A DNA stretch of 64,000 nt, from assembly GCA_951799425.1 (NCBI GenBank), contig OX637398.1, forward strand, positions 14,976,270-15,040,269, written 5' to 3'. Below the pieces are notes generated by a model. The model was not told the DNA's origin, did no database searches, and saw nothing but the letters and a program-made list of their open reading frames with translations. Shown here piece by piece: positions 47,801 to 62,800 of this stretch (position 1 is its first letter; the number at the start of each line of letters is the position of its first letter). Origin of the DNA: Ilex aquifolium. Lineage: Eukaryota > Streptophyta > Magnoliopsida > Aquifoliales > Aquifoliaceae. The translations under genes and the position numbers were made by a program.

Positions 47801-50800
47801 AAATTAGGTCTCCTCTTCACTGAAAGCTTGATTAGACCACTAACAAATAATTGTAAGCTATGCATGGTTCAATAATTCATTTGAGTACAAATATATTTGG
47901 TGTGCACTTTCTTCACTGAATCCTGTTTTGAAATGTATTCTATAGGCCAATGATGCACGTAAGGAATTGTACGAAAAGGAGAAGGAAACCAATGATTTGA
48001 AGCAAGACATTATTGGATTAAAACAAGCGCTTCAAAATGCAAATGACCAGTGTGTCCTACTCTACAATGAAGTACAGAAGGCTTGGAAAGTTTCTTTTAT
48101 GATGCAGTCAGATTTAAAGGTATTGTAATGCCATGATTTGTGCATAAATTTGTGGTTCATTAAGTACTTCTTTAAAATAGTTTGTAATATTATGTATGCT
48201 TGTTCTTCATGTTTTCCTGTGAGGATGCATACCCAAAGATGGAAAGAATGAAATGCTTCTGCATTGCTATGTAGCACTTGTGTATTTTTTGAATGGTAAA
48301 GCAATTGCTGGTATTACCTATTAAATAGTATGTTCTCTAAATATCAATCTCCAAAAACCTTACATTGTTAATTTTCTGATGCATTCCTGTTCATTTTCAA
48401 ATTGTTTTGTCTTTCAACTTACACTATCCAGAAGATGTGTAAGTGATACTTCATCTAAACTTTTATGATAGACAAAATTTTATTAAGGAGAAAAAGAAGA
48501 GATATACAAAGAGTTGGAAAGAAATCCGACCATAAGTACAATGAGAAGTACAGTGGAGTTCTTTTTAGTTTCCTTTTTGCAGTATTCTCAACCAAATCGT
48601 TTTTGCCATGTTAGGCTAACATGTTACTAAGGTGCTTCAATTTCTTCAATTGATGCAGTCAGAGAATAGTTTGCTTTCAGATAAGCATAAGATAGAGAAA
48701 GATCAAAACGCCCAGCTAAGGAATCAAGTTGCTCAACTATTACAGTTGGAGCAAGATCAAAACTTGCAGATACAGCAACGTGATTCGACAATTCAAACTT
48801 TACAGGTAAGTTCCATACTCGTATGTTGATTTTCTTTCTGCCCCTGCTTATTAGGATTTGGCCTCAAATTTATTCATTTTTTATCAACTAACTTTTGTCC
48901 TTTTTTCCCACTTAATGATTGCATTTAAAAGTTCCTTGTTTCTGTGCTCGTGATGGTAGTGGCAGAAATTGTAAGAAAGATCTGCCATGGATTCACGTGT
49001 GATATAGATGGAATCTTTGAACCCTGAGGGGTTGTTCTGGAATTTCCACAATTTTTTTAATGGAAGTCTCATCTTATTTTGTTATGGGGTTAATGGGAAA
49101 GGCCTTCCACCTTCTAGTCTGTGCAAACTTCGAACAATTCTGAAAAAAGTGACTTTAGTGAACAAAGTTGAGCTTAAAACTAATCAATTTTATCATCAGA
49201 TGGCTTCATTTTGAGGGTTGCCCAGAATGCATTTGGAAATGCATTGTAAGTGATTTTGTGGTGGGATCCATTGAAAATGAGGGAAGTGATGGCAGCATAG
49301 TTTTCGTTTGCATTTTCTATATGCTGAAAAAGATTATGGTTTTATCGAGGACTTGAAGGAAGAGAACAATGAGAATTGGCCTCTAAAGGAACTGTAATTT
49401 CCTGAGGTAGAGAGATAGGATAGAATGAAAACCCATTCCACCTCCCCTCACCATACCGGCATTTCTGATATTTTTACAGGGAGAAGAGGAATTAGGCAAA
49501 TGCTATAGGAAATGGCTGTCAAACCTGTGTTTCAGCCTCCTCCAGTTCAAAAATGATCCTGCGTTAACTTCAGCTTCCTCTGGTTCAAAATAGTATCCGA
49601 TTTCCCTGTACATTTTTGTGCCAAAAACTTTATGTAATATGATAGCAGGCTAACCCGCACCCAGTAGCATGGGGTTGGACCTAGACGAACCATAGACCCA
49701 AACGTCAGGGGTTCGACCCTCGTTGGTGTCTCCCAAGCTGAAATGATGCCTGTGGTTTGCGAGTGATTACAAGTATCTGGGATTTATTCTCGGAAGGATG
49801 GGTCCAAAGTGACCTTTCCTCGTTAACAAAAAGAAAAAAAAATATGATGGCAGGCTGGCTAATATGATTGCCTATCAACACGACATCAAAATTGAATTTG
49901 AACCATGCTTTCTTGAGAAATTCAAAAATTGTGAGAGGGCCCAACTTTGCCATTGGCCTTAGCCCCACACTTTATTAGTTTGAAACAATTTCCAGTTATT
50001 TATGGCAACTTGAGTAGGAATAGCTTTGTATTTTTTTTTTGATAAAAAACTAAATTTTATTGATAATAAAAGTAAGTGTTTCTTGAGTAGGAATAGCTTT
50101 GTATTTCTTAAGCTTAATTTTTTGTTTTGTGACAAATCTGCAAAAGGAACTAATGTTTTAAGCATGATATTTGTGTTTTGAGGAGTAATGTGAAGAATCT
50201 TATCTAGTACTCGGTGTAGTATGAAGTCGATCAATCCTTGCTTTATCATAAATAAATTTTTACTCCTTTGTCCCAAGCTTACAGTCCACATTTTGTTCTC
50301 GGTATGTTCCAAAATTAGAATCTAGTTTGGAAAATCCAGGCATTTTTTCATGCAGCATTTCCTATCCACCCTTATTTCAAACATGTGAGAAGGTTCAAAA
50401 AGTGAATTTTCGAATTCAAATGAAGGCTGATATTAAAAACTAAAAAGTTCCCAGTGCAGGTTAAACACACATTATAATGTCCTTGGAGAAAATTGGTTTC
50501 CAGAAAGGGTCCCGAATTAAGGGACAGATGGAGTACCAACGAAAGTCATCTTGGAACAGGTCTTCATGATCTACTTCCTTTGTTTTGCATTATGGGCGAG
50601 CCGTCTATGCCATCTACGTAATAGTTGCAAAGTTGGATCTAATAACAAGAACATGGGGGTGTAGAGAATTTTGGTTTTGTGAGTGTTTCATGTGTTTGTC
50701 AGAGTGGCGAGAAGGAATGAACACCTGGGAGCATGGAAATAGGGTTTGTTTGTGATTGGGCTTGTGAACAGGAATATGGAATGGATGGTTGTTACAGGGC

Positions 50801-53800
50801 TCGGGTTTGGCCTTGTTGTTTCCTGTACTCATTGTTTTTATGGATATATTGGATTAGCTAGTCTAATTCAAAGACAAAGGCTCAATTCTGTTTCACCTAC
50901 TGAAACATTGGTTTGCATATATTTACTTTTTTGTCATTTTAAGATTATTGGATTTGGTGAGGGGCCATTTCAGCATGTGATGGATGTGTGAGTATGGTTA
51001 CAGGTGTGGGAGAAATAATGAAGAAAAACCATCAAGAGTTGGATAAAATATGTACGCACAACATACACGATGTTGATGTTCGAAGATTATGAATTTTTTT
51101 CCCCATTGTACTTTTATTAGATTCAAAGTTATACAAATTTTTAAAAACTTTAGATCCATGGGCTGATGATGGTTGTTGGCAGATGTTTAATTTTGTGAAT
51201 CAATTCCAAAATTTTAAAAGTAAATGAAAATGTAGATGTTATCCACTGTGCCAAAGCATTTAATTCGGCAATGCTGTTTGCACCATTCTTCTAGTTGGTT
51301 CTGTGCTGTACAAGCATCAGTATGTCTGGTATTTTTAGCCTACCCCTAGCATGTAGAAGTCCTAGACAGCTGACATCACTTCTCTCTTTTTTTTTTGCAC
51401 CATCTCACTACACACTTGAAACACATTATAATATGGTGTAATTTTTGTTAAACTGGTGGAACTCTTAATTTTTTTTGGGTTAGTATTAGGAGTCAGTATG
51501 TGCCAGGCCTTTGTTTCGACGGTGGTCGATCTTTTGATTAAATTGCAGCAGTTATTGCATTTAATAATCTTGACTAAGAGACAACAGGTAGACAATTTGA
51601 GCTCTTTGTGAAATGTGGTTTGATGTGTTTATTTCGTGAGTGTTGTGGCAATTCTTTCATCGGTTAATTTTTTGGCTCGTTTTCCGGTAAGGGCTTTGTT
51701 TGATTTTCTGCATTTCGTCAGTGCTATGTCTACATCAGGGGTAGATAATATGTACTCCCTTTTAACATATGAAAGTTGCATTTCATGCGTCTCTTTTCCT
51801 GATCAAGTTAATCTTTCACATGCTGACGATACTGGTTGTTGTTTGTTAATAACTCTTGATGTAGGACAAACTAAAAAGCATTGAATTACAATTAAATGAA
51901 GCCCTTCGTTCTAGTGATGCTAAGTTGGCAAACGGATTAGAATCAAGGTCTGTGGCTCAATTGAACCACGGGGCAACAGGGGACGGCATGGATTCAGTAG
52001 CTGTTACCAAGAAACTGGAAGAAGAACTCCTGAAACGAGATGCACTTATTGAGGTTTGGTATTCTTAACTGATTTGTTCGTGGTGTATTGCATTTGTTGT
52101 GTATTGGCAGTGGTAAAAAGTTGCTTCTATATGACTCGTTTATTTCAGTGCTAAAGGGGGTCATCAGGGTATAGAATTTTCTTAGCTTTGAACTTTTCTC
52201 TTTTTCTCTTTGTGATGTTCATATCTTGAGCTTTACATGTTTATTGTACTGTGATCTCAAGAAATAATCCCCATGCTTGTGGGCAATGTATATATTCTTG
52301 GATGTCAGAGTTCCACACAAGAGATCTAAAACTTGCTTTACTTTGTGCGCTGTTTTCTGGGTGATTTGCGAATAGATTGTTCATATCATCTGTTCAAATT
52401 GTCATCTGTGGGTGATTCACGAATAGATTGTTCATATCATCTGTTCAAATTGTCATCTGTCCAAATTGTCATCTCTAAGGAACTAAGAAATTGTAGACAG
52501 CATTTGTTGTGTATATCTTGTGTTGTAATCTCCAGGCATTAAATATTGAAATTACCCTGTGCTTGTAAGCAATATGTTTACCTATTGGATGAGATTTTTC
52601 CGTGTTGTGGTTAGGGGCAGGATGGGGGTTCAGATGTCTGATCTAAGACTTGCTCTACTTTTTGGTCTGTTTTCTGAGTAATTGGAAAATAATTGGTCAT
52701 CTAAACTGTGGATATTGAGGTAATGGTTTTGAAGGCGACTTAGGGAAAGGATTTAACCATGAATTGTGGTCTTTGAGTTTGTGTAGAATAACAAAACAAA
52801 TCTGGCAAATGATTTCCAAAAAGATAAGACATAGAAAGTGTGACAGTCAAACAGGACACAAGATGGGCAATTCTAGTTGACTTGATCTTTACCGGTGGTT
52901 GGCAGATGTCTTCTATTTTCATGTTCTATGCAAGGATTAAAATTTCGTTTTGGTGTATTGTTTCGGTCACCTAGGAAACATAAACGTTTTGACATGTTGC
53001 AGAACTGTTTCGACCCGTTTCGGAAACAGAATGAAAAAATAAAAAATTTAAGAATTATTTTTTCAAAACATTAGTTGAAATATATTAAAGTATCTTGAAA
53101 TATTCTAATACAATTGTGCAAATGTATTGAAATATTAAAACATTATGAAACACCTCAAAATATTAGAATTTTGATTCTATCACTGATTTGTTTCGGTCTT
53201 CTTGAAAATGGAAACGTTTCGAAACAAAATTTTGATCCTCGGTTCTACGTGATATTACATTGATGATTTATGGTTTGGCAGAAAGCATGAGCTTGATAGA
53301 GCTTAACGGAGAAATATGATTTATGTAACTGACCTCAAAAATGTTTGAGACTAGGTTTTGTTGAGTGGAGTTATATGTAAAATTACATGACACTAAATAA
53401 GGCTTTTGTACCTTTGCCTTTAATCAGTCTTGAAATCAAATTGGTGTGCAATATGTGAAACATTGGGCATGCCTCCTCTTTTGAAAAGCCTATGAAAATG
53501 GTCAATGTAGTCCTTTTAAGTGGTGTTGTTATTGCTTGTTGACTCCTAAAGACCATTGGGCTTTCTTTGCTTTTTGTGTAGTGTTGCAATTTCTTAACAT
53601 TGTATGTGATGAAGAACTAGCAAAAAATATAATTTTTTCATGTTCTTGTATGATTTGGACCCCACATGGATATTTCATCATGTTCATTACCAATTTATCA
53701 TTAGGAAAATACAAGCTTTATTAGCAGAATGATTGAGTGTCAGTTTCTACGTGTAAAGTAAAAGAGAAAAGAAATGAAAGTCTACTAAAGAGAGGGTCCT

Positions 53801-56800
53801 GAGGACTCATTTTGATTGAAACAAGGCCAATTGCAACTCGATTGGAGGAAAGGGATGCAAGGTGACCCCTCCCAGTTAGTTTGGGTCACTTTTCATTCTT
53901 CAATTCATTCGAAGGGGTAGGTTTGATTTTCTTTTGCTCTCAATTCCATCAAGGTCTTTTGAGAAAGAAGAAAGAAAAGAAGAGGTCTTTTTTTTATTTG
54001 TTTTTGAAATTTTCTCATGTGCCTTTTTGATAAGCAAAAGAATTTTCCAAAAAGATTGAAAAGAGAGAAATATATTATTTAATAAACCAGCGAGAGCAAT
54101 TAAAAAGTTCACTTTTGGGTTCGACATAGATTGAAAAGAAATGATTTGGTAATCCAGTCCACTACAAAAGAAAAGTTCCTTCAGATTACACAAAAGTGCT
54201 TTCTTGGGAGTCATTCAGAATACCGATGTTGGGTTTCTTCATCTCATCTCAAGATCAGGGGCAAAATTGATCACTTCTTGCTTCTTCCAAGGAAAGACGA
54301 AAAAGTACATTTTTTTGCTTGTTAGGATTCTTGAAATTATATGAAAAGGAAAAGTGATAATTATCAATGGTCGTTTATCATGATTTGTATAAAAGGTTAT
54401 TACTCAGTTTGATCAAATAGACTGGGTACAGACCCAACCTACTGTACAATTTGCACAAAGTCTCTGCCTTTAGATTCTAATGCAACCTTGCAAGTGGTGA
54501 CAGAAAACGGGTGATATATATTGCTATTTGCCCACAATCAAAAAAACTTCAAGATTGAAAGGGACTATGTCCTATTTCGCTCATTGAAATAGGATGGAAT
54601 TTTACCTTGTATTACTTTCCCTAGTTGATATAAGGCATTAAAACGGAGTAAAATCCTACTACATGGTATTTGAGGAAAATACTGATACCGCAGTGAAAGT
54701 TGCCTACCTCCCACCACTGGGATGAATGATGACTTTGCTTAATACCGTTTGGCATCTTCTCTTCTGTGTCAGGCATAACCATCACTTTACGATTATCTGG
54801 TGTTGGGTTTTTTGGTTCTTTGGCAACTTCTGTTTTTTGAATTGGGGATTGAAAGTTCAATTCCTTCAGGAATCCTGAATATTAATGAAAACAGTAAGCT
54901 TGCTTCACTCCTTATCTATCTTGAAAGTGTATGTCTATCACCAAAGTCAAGATGCTGGTGAGGTTCGTGGCTTGCGAGATAGTCAACACTTCATAGATAT
55001 TACATTCCATTTATCTCCTTTCGTACCTGCTAAATGTTGTTCCCAGTGCTGGTAAATAAAATTTAGTTTTAGTATTTGCTCACTTAGAAATCTGGTCATC
55101 TCGGTATTGGATGTATTTGGGGAGATATTTAAGGGAGGAAAGCTCTCTTGTTTTCTCAAGGTTGTTCGAAGAAGTCAGGCCAAAATTTGGATCTTTTGAA
55201 GGTCTCAGATAGGTGTTTGCAATGGTTTTGATCATTGTTTGACCGAATACGATCTATACTGTCCTTAGTTAATAGAATTTCAGCTCCTCCACAGAGGTTT
55301 TATTGCCTGGGTAATTCTTCGTTACCGAAGAGTTCAGCCTTTGGCCCTTGCCTATTGTTGTTGAATGATAAAGCAGATTCAGTGGTGGAAAAAGCACAAG
55401 GGGCGACTTAAAACGGACTAGATGAATTCTCTCCATGACTTATTGGGTGTTCGGCTAACTCTTCCCTTTAGCGTGAGTTTTGAACGTTCTTAGCGAAATT
55501 CTCAGTGATTGAAGGGTGGCAACAGCGCTTTATCAAGTAGCAGCTCTCCGCGGACAAGGCCTTTTTGGACGTTTCTGAAATCTATGCACACACCAAAGTT
55601 CAACTTCCGTTGGAGAGGAAGATTTTCTATGAATATCAGGAGTTGCACTAGGTAGGTGCCTTTAGTTTTGGCATAGTTCTGTTCTTATGAGGGGAATGTA
55701 CTATCTCCTTATTGGTAATGAAGCATATTCAAGTTTGATGACAGTAAATGACAAAGCCGTAGATTAAGTATGAGACTCTTCTCGGGGAATGCAAGGTGAT
55801 TGCTAAATATTGGATTTTGACTTTGGCATGTAAAAAACTGTGGCTAGAGCAATTGGTCACTCACTTGGATCTCGTTTGAGTAGAAAGGGGAAAGACGAAT
55901 GAATGGACAAAAAGAGAGAAGTAGAGGAGGGTGTCACTGCTTGGGTTTGCCATTTCTATTGTCGTTTTCCTCGAATTATACTGTCCATGTAATATTTTTG
56001 TTTTTGATTAGTGACTTTCCAATTTGATGTCCCCTTTTTCTTTCTCCATTCGCACTTGATGAGGCGGATAACTTAGTTTCACAGTAAGCCACATGAAGGT
56101 TGAGAGCACTAGGATTCCTTTGCTCACTTGCCTTCTCTGGAAAGGGACTATTACAATGTTTAATAAATAAAATAAAAGAGGAAATGGGTTAATAATCATG
56201 GAAGTGAACATTCTGTGTGATCAAAATAGGTTTAAGGGAGTTAGAAAGAGACTCTAAGGTTTAGAGAGACTACCTATTCAAGAGAGATCTTTCCCTAGAC
56301 AAGATCAAAATCCAATTCCATCAAGATTAATATTGATATCCATGAGGATTTTGAGCATCTATTGTTGAAGATCTTGAATACCCATCAAACCCATAACACA
56401 AAGGATCCAAAAACGAAACTCAAGGATTAATGGGAGGATTCCAAAAGGAGAAGGAGGAGGATTCGACAAGGGTGGATCGTGGATTTCGGTTTGTTGCCTT
56501 TGAAACTAGTTGTCAAGATGTTTGTGGTGGATTTCAAGAGTGAAGATTCAAGGGTGAGCTTCTAGCCATGAAACTGGTCGAGGTATAAGTGTTTGAAACT
56601 AGTAGATTAGGTTAGGTGTGCCAGGATTGATCTCAGGGTTTTTCCCAAGAGGATTTCCACGTAAAAATTGCATGTGTTGTGTAATTGCTATCTTTTACAT
56701 ACCTATAATTTTTATTCTTTCTTCATGCTTGAATGAATGATTGTGTGAATCCGGCGTGTATTGTTGGCCGTTCAATTTGTATACATGGTAATTTGGTGGA

Positions 56801-59800
56801 CGGGAATTGGAGTAATTGAATTGGTGGATTGTGTTATATTAAATTTCATTAACTTGACATAAACATTCAGGTCAAATGTTGTAATCGCAAAGAGGTTTAA
56901 ATTTGTAATTATGTTGAGTTAGGTTTTATTTGGGCATAATTCCGCGCTTGACTGACATAAGACCTATTCATCCCCCTCTAGGTCACAATGCGTTACTTCA
57001 ACGTTCATGATCGGTCTCATATCTTGCACTCCCATCCCCAACGTGTAGGTATCTCATGGAGCTTTCTAGGTCTTATTACCAATTGAAGTGACCTTCGTCT
57101 AGGTTCAAGTAGCTTTGCAATGAGGGGAATTTTTATTTTTATTTTTTTCTGGGCATCACTCTTCTCCTTCATCTTAATTGACAAAAATGTCTAAACCATT
57201 AGATTGGTGAACAATTTCGTAGATTTCAATATTGATGAATAAGTTTGGTGGTAGGAAACTACTAGTGGCGGAGCCACTCAATGTGCCCTCCCTCAATTTT
57301 TTTTGCCTTACCATTACGTATTATTTTTTTTTTAAGTATATATAATTATGCCCACCCTATTATTTTTTTGAAAAATGTTATTGGGGCTTAATTTGAGGAC
57401 CTTAGGTTCATTTTAAAATCTTTTGATCAATTCAACTAGGAGAGATTTAATACTTAGTAGAGATTTGTGATCTTGCTAACAAAATTTTAAAATAAAAAAA
57501 TACGTGGTGTATCCTTTAGTGTGCATATCTGTGATTTTGACATTAATTTTATTAGTCATTAATAATGAAGTCATCAAACAATACTATCGAAAATTTGTTG
57601 GGTTAATTGTAACAAACTCCAATTAATCTCATGTTCAATAAAAGAATATAATTAATTTCTTTTTCTGTCGGACACATATATGCATAGAATTTTGAAGGAT
57701 CATAGATGAAATAAATACTATAAATGTGTCATCTTGTTTTTATCGATTATGATAAAACATGTTAGAGTGCTCACCCTAGAGCATTTTTCTGGCTCCGTCA
57801 CTAGAAACTACAATAAACATGGATATTTCTGATGTGCTACTGACGGTAAGTTTAGAAGATCAATTCGTTTCTGTTGGTTCGTTCAATTTTTGTATCGATA
57901 ACATGGATATTTCTGATATGCTACTGACGGTAAGGTTTGAAGATCAATTCGTTTCTGTTGGTTCGTTCAATTTTTTAATCGATTAATGGGTAATTGGTTT
58001 GATGACATCTCTAAAGACCAGATATGGTTATTTTTGAAAATCTTTTTGTTTAATTGTAAGTTACAGTCCTCTGGATCATAATGGTCCTTGATTTGATAAT
58101 ACTGGTGAAGAACAGTTGTAGATTAGAGAATCTTGACAAACTAGAAAACAGAGGCAGTAGATGGGTATCTGAAAATATTTCTGATTGTCAGAGCTAACAG
58201 ATTTTTATTGTATCTCCTCTAAAAAGAATGATTTTGGATGTTGGCGGCCCACTATCATAGATCAAAAAGAATATGCATCTTTTTGAAGTGGGCCAAAGGC
58301 TCTGATGTTTTTTTTTGGTAACACAAAGTTATGCTTCTGAATGCATATTTATTTTCTGTAAATTTGTGAATTTATCCTTTCTGTTTGTTACATGGACTAT
58401 ATTTAATATCTCCCTTCAATAAATTTAGGTTGTCTTGAAAATGTATTTAATGTTTTTTTGCAGAGATTGCATGAAGAAAATGAGAAATTGTTTGATAGAT
58501 TGACCGAAAAAGCAACCTTAGTTGGATCACCGCAGGTAGTTAATTTATGTGTTTTGTACCCTTTCCCTTTTGTTCAAAAAAATCTCTTGATCGTCTAATC
58601 ATGGTATAAATGATCTCTTGAGGGATTCCTTTCTAAATATGTCAATCATTTACTTTGCTGTTGGTTTCCCTGTCTATGTTGTACCTGTTAAATGAATTTA
58701 TGATATTTCTTTTGGTTTAATTTATAAGTGGAATTCTCAATTTCATTGTCGGGGTTGGCTTACATAGTACATTACATTTACATATTCTTAAGGTGGAAGT
58801 TCTTCATATTCTCCTGCTGTGTTTTTTTTTTATGTTGTTTATTTTCTTACAAAAATTTTAGAAAAACCCGAACAATCCTGTAGGTAGTGGGCGATTCTAC
58901 ATCAACAGCCATTGTTATGATTCACTTTAACAAATAAGAAACTTGGAATTGTGCAAAGTTTGTTCAAACACTTAATTAGCAAAGTTCTGTTTTGGTTGGA
59001 ACTCCTGTGACCTTTTTTCTCCACTTTTTTGAAACAATTATTTGTGTGACCTTTTTTCTCCACTTTTTTTAAACAATTATTTGTTGATTGACATAGATGT
59101 TATCCATAGACAAGATTGTTGTCGCAACATGGTGATGGGTGCCAGTTTTTGTACTCTATGAAGTTCAAAAACGGACATGGGATATGGATGCGACGTGGCA
59201 TGAACACGTTAGCGTGGAAAATTCGAAAAAGCAGGATATAGGCACGGACACGGCTAGGGCATGCTACATACAATCATGTCTAGTATTTGAGATTTCTCAT
59301 ATGAAATTTTGGACTAATGGACCATAGTAGTTAATGAGCTCTGGTTCTCATGAAAAGAGAGTAGCAAGCATACATGGTTACACTATTCCTCTCATCATCC
59401 CTTTATTTTTCTTTTGCTTTTTTCTATTAAGTAGTGTGTGAGTTTTAATATGACCAGTCTTGAAATTTATACCTTTTCTAATTTCATTTGAGCAAGTGTC
59501 CAAGAAGTGTCGTCCTGATGTTAATTGTTTTGTCATTAAGAAATATTGGGCACACTGCCAAAAGAGTGTTTGACTTGTGCCTTGAATTAAGATTTCAACT
59601 TCTTTATGATGGCCATGACTAAAAGAGTATCACATGTGTCCCAGAGTGTTGGTTTCAGACTTGGATATGTTATCTTGTATCCACGCTTCTTAGTTTATAC
59701 CTATCCGAAAAGAAAAAAAGTGAGTATGACTGTCTTTATGGCTCAAGTTGCCATATTAAATCAGTGATTGGGTCAATTGTCTAATATTCCCAATTTGGAG

Positions 59801-62800
59801 AACAAGGGTTCTTCACTTTCTAGCAGCTTTGTACTCTTTAAATAAAACTCTATGCGGGTTTGTGTGGTACAGTGTTATATACTCTCATTTGAAGTTTTAT
59901 TTTTCTATCTTATTCGTTCAATCACATCAAACTCAAAAGGGGGCCTCTTTGCAGTTTGATTGTTGGGTTGATTTTTGTACTTGCTCTTTTCTTCATGCAG
60001 TCATTCCAGTCATAGGTTTTTGAATTGGGCTAGCTGTATTGCCAAAGCAATAATTTTCTTATGCCAAAGCATTGTACTGCTCCTGCAAGTAGGTGGTACA
60101 GTTTGAACAGTCTTTGCTTTGGCAGAAGCCAAAACTGCTTCCTCTATAATGAACAGGCCCAAAATATAAACCAGCTTTGGCTATGGAATTTTCCTTTTGA
60201 AAGTTAGTAGAAACTTTATCTCTACCCAAGATTTAATGTAGCAGAGGCTTGCCGTCTCAGAAGAAATAGCCTGGAAATCGATTCTCTGTCCACTATTTGG
60301 AATTGCATGATTGTTTCTTCCTCATTGTTCTTCCTTGTAATGCTATTATTCTATATGCTTTGACTGTATGTCCTTGTGAAGGATATATTCTTTGTTTTTG
60401 CTTGATGAAGATAACGTTCTTCTACGCTAAAGTTGCCCATTGTATATCGGTTTGAGAAGAATCTTTGTATTTTTATAATGTATAAAGTCATGGAATTTCG
60501 GTATTTTTTGTTTTCTTTTGGATTTTTTGTGGGGTGAACGTGGATTGTGTGAGCAATTCCAATATTTGTGGTGATGATTTGCCTATCATTCCTTTCATCA
60601 TGTCTGCGCAGTTCAGAATCTTTGGTATGAGGCCAATCATTAGATCAATGCATAGAGGTCATTCAAGAAAAAAAAAATGTTTTACTCCTATTGGAAATGT
60701 TTCTAAAGAAATTGTCTATGTGGAGCTGCAAACGTATGTTTTCTTCCATCTGAACATGGTAGGATTTTGACAAATTAAATTTTTGCTGATTAACTTTTTT
60801 TTGGCCACGTGGAGTTATGATGCCCTGGGCTCAACTTGGAATAAGTTTGTTGTTTGTACGTTTTATCATCCAATAAGTGGTATCAGAATTTAGCAGTTTG
60901 ATGCTCTCTTCTCTTAGGTGTCAAGTCCCTCACCCAAAGGACAACCTAATGTGCAGGGTCAGGACCTGGGAAGGTATTTTTTCTGTTACACTTAATATTT
61001 ATACTCTATATATTTTCATATTATGCTCTTGTACTTTCTTGTCTTTTCCCTTCTAGAATTCTTGGTTTTCAATTGACCTATTTTTAATGACAGGAGAGAT
61101 AATAATAAAGGACGTTCTATGGATGTTGTCCCATTGCCTCTGGTCATGGATAAGAATGAGGGCGCTGGTGCTTTGGTTAAATCAGGTACTGAGAAGGTCA
61201 AGACAACCCCAGCTGGAGAATATCTTACTTCTGCTCTGAATGACTTTGATCCTGAACAACATGAAAGTCTCGCTGCCATTTCAGATGGAGCGAACAAGCT
61301 TTTGATGCTGGTACGATTGATGATGAGTTTCATTGTACAGTCTGGAAAACTTAAGTGGAAAATCAATGTTAAGAGAGTTTTATTAAGGTGCTGTATTGTG
61401 TGGCCTTATAATAAATGTCTGGTCTAAATCCAATTTCAAACAGGAACCCGGGCCCTTTTAATATTTTGCACCTCCTAGATGCGAATGCTTTAAATCTTAT
61501 GGTTTGAAGCTTTTCTGAGGTTAACAGGTTCCTGTTCATTTTTCCACTGTTTGGCTTATGAATGTAGAAAAGCTGACTTTAGAAATCCTATAGAAATCCA
61601 AGTAGCTGGAATTTCAGCATTGTTGAATTGAGCACTCCGAAAATAGATGTGTTCATTAACCATTTACATATGTTAAAAGAGAGATATCTTGACCAAACAC
61701 TGCTCCCATTGACAGTTCTACTTTGATCTTTCTTGTTATTAACCTAGAGGACATACCAGAATAAATAACTACAGTGTTATGACTTTGTTGGCACTATAAT
61801 CTCTAGGTTGTTTATAACTTTGGTGCAAGTAAGCTGTAATATTTTCTAGCTGTGTGCTGTTGTAATTCATCAAGGATTATCATCTCAGATTTGGCTTCAG
61901 ATAAATAACCTTATTGACGGTCAGGAATTCAATTGCGGCATTTACTGCTTAACCTTTCTGGTGACATTTCACTATAAATATGAAATGGAAGGACTATGAA
62001 TGTTACTGTTCCTGTCAATTGAAATTCTTCTTGGGAGAGTGACCATCATTATTTGTTGAATGGTAGTCACCTTTCAGATAGATCATTTTGTTCTACCATT
62101 TCTGAGAATTATTATCTAATTGCAGGTTTTGGCTGCAGTAATTAAAGCAGGTGCTTCTAGAGAGCACGAAATACTTGCAGAAATAAGAGATGCTGTTTTT
62201 TCCTTTATTCGTAAAATGGAACCAAAGAGGGTAATGGATACGATGCTTGTTTCCCGTGTTAGGATTTTATATATAAGATCTTTACTTGCTAGGTCTCCAG
62301 AGCTGCAATCCATCAAGGTAATGGAACATGGAACATGGCTACCATTTTCTAATATTTCGCTGCTGTCAATGATGCCATTTTTACAGTTCAAGTTTGTTAC
62401 TCTTCATTCTATATTTAGGTTTCTCCTGTTGAGCGCTTCCTGGAGAAGGCTAATACTGGGCGTAGTAGAAGTTCCAGCCGGGGTAGCAGCCCTGGAAGAT
62501 CTCCTGTGCGCTATGATTCAAGCACGAGAAATTCTCTGGTTGACGAGCACATTCAGGGCTTTAAAGTTAATTTAAAGCCTGAAAAGAAATCTAAGTTGTC
62601 ATCAGTTGTTTTGAAGATACGGGGAATTGATCAGGTGCTTCTGCAGTAACTTCTGCTACTCCTTTTTTATTTTGGTTCTTTTTTTTTTTTTTTTTTTCTT
62701 TTTAATTCTGAACCTGGCTTACAAGTGCAAGTTTATATATGAATTGAGCTGTTCATGTACAGCTCGAACTTGACTCGTTTCCGTTTACTTGATGGATGAA

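Larger units (their letters stand above)
52054..58463 (+). other. Kinesin intron 13 (6.4 kb)
   Basis: Largest intron in view, donor GTTTGG and acceptor TTTTGCAG. It holds MITEs at 52931-53241 and 57263-57803, a 50-bp-class tandem duplication at about 52364-52465 (gattgttcatatcatctgtt twice) and an 84-bp tandem duplication at 57816-57983. The part 53900-57200 shows no gene or bounded repeat that I recognise. Confidence 0.8.
47946..58535 (+). other. Coiled-coil segment of the kinesin (exons 11-14)
   Basis: Residues about 469-662 are rich in Glu, Lys, Gln and Leu with heptad spacing ([20 protein letters not shown], then [20 protein letters not shown]). Exon 14 adds [15 protein letters not shown]. 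This is the predicted dimerisation stretch that follows the motor in KCA/KAC proteins. Confidence 0.85.
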
